Source of the DNA: Annulohypoxylon bovei var. microspora
Lineage: Eukaryota > Ascomycota > Sordariomycetes > Xylariales > Hypoxylaceae
NCBI GenBank assembly: GCA_022836615.1
Contig: MU405213.1
Coordinates: 372,001-436,000 of the forward strand
Reading direction: 5' to 3'
DNA: 64,000 bases
The position numbers and the translations under genes were made by a program. The notes beneath the pieces were generated by a model. It was not told the origin of the DNA. It did not search any database and saw only the letters and a list, made by a program, of their open reading frames with translations. This document shows positions 57,121-64,000 of the stretch, in pieces (position 1 is the first letter of the stretch; each line of letters starts with the position of its first letter).

Positions 57121-58573
57121 TGCTATAGCTATAGTATATGGGTATGAACGAGAGACAGGGGTGATTAACGAATGGACGACGTAAGATACGTCAAGAAAGG
57201 TAATAAACCTAGTTGTTCAAGAGAGTATCTTGAGAATAGGAGAATCACGTAGGTAAGAAGGGAAGCCTCCCCATGCCCGAACCGGCGGCCGTGACATATT
57301 TAAAATCCAACGGACAGGAGCCCTGGATGGAAAAAACTTGAAGGCTACTGACAAGTAATCGTTCCTAGTCAAGGAGTGGTGCCTGGATACTGCTAGCTAG
57401 CGGCACTGCTACAGACTCCTGCGTATTTACATAGGAGGGACTCCCATTCGCTTAAAGTGTGAGGTTATCATTGGATAGGATCGCTCCATGCCATGATCTA
57501 TACATGTACACAACGGAAACGAATTTCCCCTCTTGGGAAACGTCCGAGTCGTGGGGAATGGTTTGGTTGCCATAAGTAGATATGCACGTAGATAGAAAAC
57601 AAGATAGTATGCGATATAGTATGTACATAGGACTGCTAGACGAGGCGGCGGCGCTAAAAGTTGGCTATTAGTTCCAAGATTCGGCTTGGCCCCCTTCGGT
57701 TCGCGGTTAACAAGGAGTAGGTAGCCTCCGTAAGCGCAACGACTCTAGGTACCTGGACTAATAAAAAAGGGGTTCAAGGTGGGACTAGCCACGCGGTTTT
57801 TTTTAAAAAAAATCAGCTGTATGTGCAAAACATATGTGCATGTCTCTAGTCACCTTGATATAACATCGAGGAATAATTTTTCGCGTCCAAAAGTGCATTT
57901 ATTTTCCTTCATGTTAAAAGTAAGACATAAACATCTATTCTTAGGTGCTTACCTACCTGCCTACCTGGTACCTACCTGCATAGGGTACCTACATAGGTAC
58001 CTAGGTAGGTAGGTAGATAGATAGATTAGGTGGGTAAGCCCTTAGCCATTCTCATATACCTCTTCTCAACTACCAAGGAATCAAGTGGGTACTCAGTTGA
58101 CGTTATTTATTACGACGCAGGATGTAGAATACATACCTACGCCTAGGTAGGTATATGTTTAGCGAATTGAAGGCTGACTTACGTGTAAAAGATAACTAAA
58201 GGACTAGCAGTTACATAGTAGACACGCTGTATGGTGTCAAGCTTTCTGCGCCGCGGATTGCCCCTGTTTCAAGGATTGTCATTTAGTATTTGAAAATTCT
58301 GCTTCGAACTACATATGGATTTATGGCACTTTCGTTTGCTGCATGCTCTTGGAACGATCGAATGGCATGATATTTATATTAGTAGGGCGACGTGATCATT
58401 CAGCTGAGTGCTATCGTAAGAATCTAGACCCGATCGACTAGCATCTCTAACTTAGCAGATGCTTGCGCGATGCCTCTAACCAGTTAAATGGTAGGATCAG
58501 CTTTCAACCAAGATCGCTTACATCCATGGATGGCCGTCCCGCATGCCCGCCGCTGTAGTCCCCTGTCTAAAAC
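57121..58573. other. Intergenic region with dense repeats
   Basis: The left part is the GH16 promoter. A long CCTA/TAGG cluster is at 57949-58031. No coding signal is seen. Confidence 0.5.
57949..58031. repeat. Longest CCTA/TAGG inverted repeat cluster
   Basis: About 80 bp: (ACCTACCTGCCTACC) units on the left switch at GGTACCTAGG to (TAGG)n and (TAGA)n units on the right, so the halves are complementary and could fold as a hairpin. Confidence 0.75.
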
Positions 58574-58640
58574 TACGGTGCTCCATTAGTTTATATCCGA
58601 CAAAACGAATTTTGAAAATTAGTTTGCGCCCACCTTTAAA
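58574..58640 (+). repeat. Left terminal inverted repeat
   Basis: Left arm, beginning TACGGTGCTCCATTAG. It ends near the GCGCCCACCTTTAAAAC word. Confidence 0.82.
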
Positions 58641-60073
58641 ACTTATTTACTTTATTAATATTTTACCACTTCAATTTAAGTACGTATAATTTGAAATATA
58701 TATATTTATATAAGTTAAAACTTATATTATTATATAATAAAATTAAAAAAAAAATTTAAAATATTATTATATAAGTTATTATATAAGTTATAAAAAGTTT
58801 ACGATATTAATTATAAGATTTATTATTTTAATAATATATTATTTTAATAATATTTTTTAATTAATTAAAATTTTTATTAATATATATAAGCCATTTAATT
58901 AAAGTATTTAATTTTTTATATAAAAATTAATATATAAAAATATATTTTTTTATTTAACGGTTAATTTTTTTTATTTATTTATTTTTTTATTTAAATAATT
59001 TTATAAAATTATTTTTAATTAATTTACAATTAATTTTAAATGATGTTTAATTAAAGCTTTAATTAAATAATTTAAATTACATTATATATATTATAATATT
59101 TATTAATATATATTATAAAACGTATAAATAATTATAAAATATTAAACGGTTTCCGGGGATTATTACGTACGACCGGCGAAATAATTATAAAACCATATAA
59201 AATTAAAATAAAATACCGTATATTTTAACGATTAAATTATATATTAAAATAAAATATATATTATTAAATAATTTAAATTAAAAGTTATTTTATAATATAA
59301 ATTATTAAAATATTAATGTTTAATTATAAAAGTTATTTAAATTAAAAAATATATTATTTTATAAAAATATTTAATTAAATAATTATTTATTAATAAAGTT
59401 TTTAATTAATTAAAAACGTTGTTTTTTTACCCGCGAAATATTATTAAAATATAATATTATTAAAATAATAAATCTTTTTAATTTAACGTAAGGTTATTAT
59501 AATAAATTTAAATAATTTTATAATTATTATAATTATATATTAATATTTTATATTATTAAATAAATTTTTTTTTAAAAAATTTAATAATATATTTTATAAA
59601 ATTTTACGATTTATATTAATAAAGTTATTTTATTTTAAAAAAAGCTTTTAAAAACGCGTATTTAAATATTAACGAAATTTAAAATTAAAAATTTAATGCT
59701 TTTAATTTAACGTGTAAAACTTTATAATAAATTTAAATAATTTTATAATTATTATTTTAATTAATTTATAATTTATATAAAAAAATAATTTTTAATTTAT
59801 TAAAATTATTAATATAAAATTTAAAACGTGTAACTTTCATTTAATAAAGTTATATAAGTAAGAAAATAAAGGTTTAAATATTTTATAATTAAAATAAAAA
59901 TTTTTATTAAAATATTTACTTAATTTTTAAACCCGCATAACTAATTATATAAAAATTATAAAAATACAAGCTTAATTTTCTATAATAGCTCAGCTTTAAA
60001 ATTATGCATCTCTTAAATTACAAAGTGCTTGCATTTAAAACGGAGTAGTAAACGGTTATTAAAGTTCATTAGT

Positions 60074-60140
60074 TTTTTAGGTGGGCGTAAAATGATTTTT
60101 AAAATTCGTTTTGTCGGATATGGACTAATGGAGCACCGTA
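60074..60140 (-). repeat. Right terminal inverted repeat
   Basis: Right arm, the reverse complement of the left one except for a few transitions. It ends GGAGCACCGTA at 60140. Confidence 0.82.
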
Positions 60141-60199
60141 TAAAACCGCCCTAAGAATAAAAATACTAAGGGACCACTTCCGCCGCATATCGCATTTAT

Positions 60200-60948
60200 C
60201 TAGTCGATAAAGAGCTCCTCTCTCTGCTTCCTTTTTTCCTCCAGAATTCTCTTCTGCCGCTGTTGCGTCCATACAAAACCGAACACTGCGAGTATAACAA
60301 CAATAGGCACCACCAGTCCGGCCGCGATTGCGGTATTGTTATTGATTCCTCCCTTAGAAATCGAGTGGTTCATGGGCTTTGATGGTATTATTATCGTCTC
60401 ATTAAGAGACTATTTATTCCATTAGTACCTCCACATACCTAGTAGACGCCGCGAATAGAAGAGTTCAAATCCTTACGTTTCCTAGATCATTTGTATTCTC
60501 GTTTTCCTCCGAGCTAAGGATGGTGAAATACGAAGAGGAAGCAAAAGTCAACGCCGACGCCTTCGATAGCCCCCAATTCTGAGGCCACACTTCTACCTCG
60601 TATTTGGCCGTTTCCAGATATGGGAGCGGGTATGGGACATTCTTCCAGAGAAATGAAGAACCATTAAGCCCGACTAGTACGATACGTGAGATGAAAGCCT
60701 GTATACGGCGGTGATATATGTCCCTTACCTGTGATATTAACTTCTAAAGAATTCGCCCCGTATTCGCTGGTCTGATTGATGAGCCGGGTGTGGATTACGA
60801 GGGGATAGTTGGTTATATTGGTCGGATCCCACTTCAGTAAGAGATCAGATTCATGATTAATGTCCTTAAACTCATTTTGAAACTCTGCTGTAGCAAATCT
60901 CCATAGATGGCCGAGAACGAGGAAAGTTGAGATATCTAGTTGTCTCAT
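60200..60948 (-). CDS. Hypothetical secreted/type I single-pass membrane protein, 208 aa
   Basis: Three exons (60948-60729, 60673-60477, 60409-60200) give 208 aa with clean phases (1, 0) and good splice sites (GTAAGG donors, TACTAAT branch before exon 3). The N-terminus (MRQLDISTFLVLGHLWRFAT) resembles a signal peptide. The ectodomain has potential N-glycosylation sites (NIT, NQT, NGS) and the block LLKWDPTNITNYPLVIHTRL, somewhat like fungal Kre9/Knh1-type or Ser-Thr-rich GPI proteins, but I cannot assign it. Exon 3 encodes a juxtamembrane stretch, one transmembrane helix (AIAAGLVVPIVVILAVFGFV) and a charged cytosolic tail (RQKRILEEKRKQREELFID). It begins 60 bp from the transposon relic. Confidence 0.7.
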
Positions 60949-62692
60949 TTCTAGGTTTTCCGAAGGATAGTATCGCAGACAATGTATGACACGAGGTTGA
61001 AACAAGGAAACCTCAAACCAACATTATAAAAAGCGAATTATCGAGGCCGGGACATCTCTAAGATCCTGTAGAAGTCGATCAAATAGATATATTGTGTAAT
61101 ATAGCCAAGATACGGAGTAGGCAAATGCCGTATAGTTTACAATTACCCCTTATCTTTCATCAGCCCAATTCACTCACTTTTTCACCCCCTAGGTCTATCA
61201 TTTTTACATAGCAATCCCGTTCCATTCAAGATGAACAACATGTGACTTTTCTTATTTGTTATCCTTTTGATGAGCGCGATTTGTGCTGGGTTGATGTTCA
61301 ATATTGATATCTTCAGGTACATCTTCTGAAATGTTTAGTTCCACGAGAGCTGTGAAAGAGATGGTGGCTGGGGTTTGAACGCTGTATTAATGGTATTTCG
61401 GCTGATCACACATCGTCATTCCGAGGCGGAGGTTTTTAATTTAAATCACTTACCGTATGCGTGGTTGAGGGTTTGGCTAAATTGGATAGATTATTACCTG
61501 CCAATGAGCATATTCCCACATATGAGATTTCGTTTTCCCGGAACCTCAACCTGTACTAAGTGACCAGCGAGGGAGACTGGCCTAATTCATTCGTATTCAC
61601 GTTATATTCAGAAAAACTTGTCATATACTAATGGGTAGCATAACAGCTTTAACAACCCACACGTTTCTTCGATAATCGGTAACGCGATTTAACTACCTGT
61701 TAAAGTCATAATCAAGTTGTACTGTATAAATATGATCAGAAATAGATAACTACATGTATATTATACGAAAACATGTTTAACCATGAGTAAAGTGTTCAAT
61801 TGCAAAGCCGTGGAGACAAGACACGTAAATCAACCGCTGAACTGTCACAGAGCCAGCGTATAAACTGTGACTTTTGGATTTTACCCTAACTTCATCGCAC
61901 TACTCCTGTACCTTGTCATCGGTCAGTACTAGATTAATACTAACTACGACCCTGTCGGCGATAACGGTAACGAATGAGGTGACTATTAGAAGTACGATAC
62001 AGGGGTAACAATACAGTCTTAGCTTTTCACCACCAAAGGAAACGATCACAGCACGGCGGCATAAAGGCAAAAAAAGAATATGATAATCATGCCTTATGTG
62101 GCAAGAATTCCATTCGGCAAGGCTTCCTAGAAGTATAACGACAAAACTCAGGCCCCCTTTTCAACTCCAGTTTGGTATAGAAATAGTCTCCCATAATTCG
62201 CATTATGCTATTGGTTGGGTACCTAGGTAGGCACCTACCTAATCATAGGTATTTAACCAATGCCTTTCTTCTTCCCCAGGCGCCTCTCATGAGATGCCTT
62301 TCACTTCGATTCAACTCCGTACAGAGCTACTTATAGCAGCCTACTTAAACGTCAATTTTAGATAAGCGAGGTTGCGTGATCTTGCGAACATGCGGATGTT
62401 CGATTCTTCATTCGCCCGGAAAGAGGGTGGTGCTGTATATCTGGTGCTCTCGTCGATTACGTGGACTTTTATTACCACCAGGCTTTTACGTCATTGAGCT
62501 ACCATCGAGTAAACCAGGCGCGCTGATGCTGGCAATCTCTCCATTGATCGACTACCGTGTTAGTCGGTATGAATAACTCGGGCGCGACAGGAGGATCGGT
62601 CCAGGCGAAGTACGATAGCTCTGTTGATTGCCCCAAATATAGGGGCTAAGAAGCATCTGGTCAATCGGAAATAAACCGACTTTCGCGCTGTA
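60949..62692. other. 1.7-kb intergenic stretch
   Basis: This lies upstream of the membrane-protein gene and downstream of the bZIP gene. Frames at 61375-61563 and 62376-62576 look random. A CCTAGGTAGG motif is at about 62222-62242. Confidence 0.45.
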
Positions 62693-63390
62693 TTACATGG
62701 AGTAACTCGATGAACCGTTGTTGTAGAGGAACAAATCCATATCGCCTGATGCCGAGATAGTCGGGTCGTATACTAGACTGCCTTGTTGGTAGTGATCGGC
62801 CGTTTCTTGCTCGCGTTTGAGCCTCATGTACTCTGCCTGCAAGCTGGAATAGGCTTGGCCGAGGACGTCATTCTTTTTCTGAGCTTCACCGAGCAGAATC
62901 TCAAGGTCCTTGATGCGCTGATCCTTCCGTTCTCGATAGGCTCGTTGCGATGCGCGATTCTGAGCTCTTCGGCGCTGCAGCAGACGACTTCTTAGCGGCT
63001 TGGTTCACAATCACGACCCCCTGAAGCGAGCTATTTCATTCAGCTTACTGATAAGACAGAAGGCGGTGCATTCTTGTATCTGTTCTCGCGTTTCCTCTTT
63101 GCCGCGGGCTTAGAAGGAGACTGTTGCGGCTCGGAATGTGCTGCTTCCCCTGACCCGTCTGTATGTTCGGGGCTGGGATACATCCCTTGAAATGTCAGAT
63201 CGTACTGCGGATTTACGGTTAGCTACAATTTTAGGAAGTTCTTTTACGAGCCGCATACCGGCGAATCCATTGGACTGGAAGTCGTTGAAGCGTTCGATGA
63301 ATCAAGATACAGGTCTGTATCACCATATATGTACGACATTGGCTTTGAGGGAGATGTGAGACCAGCAGTAATAGTATCGATTTCGTCCAT
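62693..63390 (-). CDS. kapC: bZIP transcription factor, KapC/AP-1-like
   Basis: Three exons (63390-63259, 63204-63049, 62974-62693) give 189 aa, all phase 0. Exon 1 is acidic/Ser-rich (MDEIDTITAGLTSPSKPMSY). Exon 2 holds YDLTFQGMYPSPEH and the basic KPAAKRKRENRYKNAPPSVLS. Exon 3 begins with the bZIP basic region, RRRAQNRASQRAYRERKDQR (about 97-116), and the leucine zipper (KDLEILLGEAQKKNDVLGQA..), ending in DMDLFLYNNGSSSYSM. The QNRASQRAYRERK word and the preceding YKNAPPSVLS match Aspergillus KapC by memory. KapC proteins are listed as ~280 aa, so this one is short; an upstream exon may be missing, though the ATG is reasonable. It binds DNA in the nucleus; regulation is unknown. Confidence 0.88.
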
Positions 63391-64000
63391 TTCTATGTGG
63401 ATGTGTTGTCTCTGTTCTGTTATATTTCTTCTTTTCTTCCTCTGTAATATCACTCCGAATAGGGCTAACTAACGGTAAAGCGAAGAATGAGACCTCTTGG
63501 AGTTTGATTTTAAGAAAGGGGAGAAACTGAGTTGTACGGGAGAAGGAGATGGCGTGGAGCATATATCTAAACCATTCGCAATGATCAACCAAGCGTTTAC
63601 CTATGTGTAAATCTCACCTACTTGCAAGCATCCTTGTTAACAGCTTGCCGAGTCCGGATGGTCAAAAGTATCGCGTCGTCAACTTACAGCGCTGCAAGAG
63701 ATGCATCGCTTCGATATGTATTCGAAAGTACCTCGTCATCCCTGGAGGTGCAGGCGGAGCTGCCGTCTAACCGCATACGGGGTTACTGGTCTGCTGTAAA
63801 TAAGTCGGGGCCTGAATGATCGAGGTCGAGTCTCCCCAAAGCGGCAGGAAAGGAAACCCGAGACCCGGTATTCTTGGGCGTGAGCGGGGTCTTTTTCGGG
63901 AAATAGGCCCTCTTCGGACATAGGAAACTCGGGAACGAAGCTTACCTAATACCTAGACCAGAGTCAGCTCGCGTGGCAGAGTGGCATGGTGGCATTTGCA
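63391..64000. other. Window end: promoter side of the bZIP gene
   Basis: This is non-coding DNA upstream of the kapC-like gene as far as visible. Short ORFs (63622-63819, 63736-63921) do not look coding. An upstream exon of the bZIP gene could lie here. Confidence 0.4.

Larger units (their letters stand above)
58574..60140. mobile_element. AT-saturated DNA-transposon relic with ~65-bp terminal inverted repeats (RIP-like)
   Basis: The left end (58574 on) and the inverted right end (to 60140) match over about 65 bp, starting TACGGTGCTCCATTAGT, with TATCCGACAAAACGAATTTT and CGCCCACCT further in. Ends read TA|CGGTGCTCC...GGAGCACCG|TA, compatible with the TA target-site duplication of Tc1/mariner elements, though TA may belong to the TIR. 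Differences between the arms are nearly all transitions (e.g. TTTA vs TCCA). The 1.4-kb interior is almost pure A/T with no open frame, as after repeat-induced point mutation. One less mutated patch (about 59147-59180) keeps G/C. No transposase can be recovered. The element is short for a full Tc1/mariner copy, so it may be a non-autonomous or internally deleted form. Confidence 0.82.

Noticed and set aside
60455..60475. AGTTCAAATCC resembling a tRNA B box
   Set aside because: It lies in the last intron of the membrane-protein gene, lacks the leading GG and has no matching A box.
1..64000. Secondary-metabolite, defence or toxin cluster
   Set aside because: No polyketide synthase, NRPS, terpene synthase, NLR-like or toxin gene was recognised; neighbouring genes belong to unrelated housekeeping pathways.

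Overview
The window looks like ordinary nuclear DNA of a filamentous ascomycete (Pezizomycotina; a Sordariomycete is a weak guess). The evidence is many short introns (about 45-160 nt) with GT..AG ends and CTAAC/CTGAC/CTAAT branch points, pyrimidine-rich leaders, a fungal gene set (Ecm33, Scs2, a KapC-type bZIP, a fungal sphingolipid desaturase, a GPI-anchored GH16 glucanase), and one AT-saturated, TIR-flanked transposon relic that resembles RIP. About 24 protein-coding genes can be supported. Most were rebuilt here exon by exon, and each spliced reading frame closes with matching intron phases. No rRNA, tRNA or CRISPR array was recognised.

Layout. 0-8 kb: a DNA-3-methyladenine glycosylase, a gene-free stretch, then an Ecm33-type GPI wall protein with a long leader. 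8.6-12.8 kb: an SPF45-like splicing factor and a peroxisomal AMP-binding CoA ligase, divergently transcribed. 13.4-25 kb is the densest part: a Ser-rich hypothetical protein, a YCII protein, a DUF2408/UPF0662 (Cub1-like) protein, ribosomal P1, a UBA-zinc finger-UBX protein, the VAP homologue Scs2, and a sphingolipid delta-4 desaturase. 25-35.6 kb is gene-poor, with one F-box protein and many short CCTAGG-centred repeats. 35.6-47.8 kb: a membrane J-protein, an MFS transporter, a nucleotidyltransferase-like protein, Atg7 and dCMP deaminase. 48-57 kb: a 65-aa membrane protein, an 84-aa cytochrome b5, the Oma1 protease and the GH16 wall glucanase. 58.5-60.1 kb: the AT-rich element. 60.2-63.4 kb: an orphan type I membrane protein and a KapC-like bZIP factor.

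These are mostly housekeeping genes without operon-like clustering. I see no secondary-metabolite or defence cluster and no clearly new multi-gene system. Loose themes are membrane and lipid biology (Scs2, the desaturase, cytochrome b5), proteostasis (UBX protein, J-protein, Oma1, F-box protein, Atg7) and the cell wall (Ecm33, GH16).

The most interesting observations are: very small exons (6, 13 and 15 nt) in three separate genes; a 57-nt, stop-free, multiple-of-three intron inside a nucleotidyltransferase-like gene whose expected catalytic carboxylates read Asn-Val-Asn; the TIR-flanked AT island; an inverted CCAAT pair upstream of the P1 gene; paired AT-rich palindromes near 52.5-53.0 kb; and the dispersed CCTAGG-type tetranucleotide repeats.
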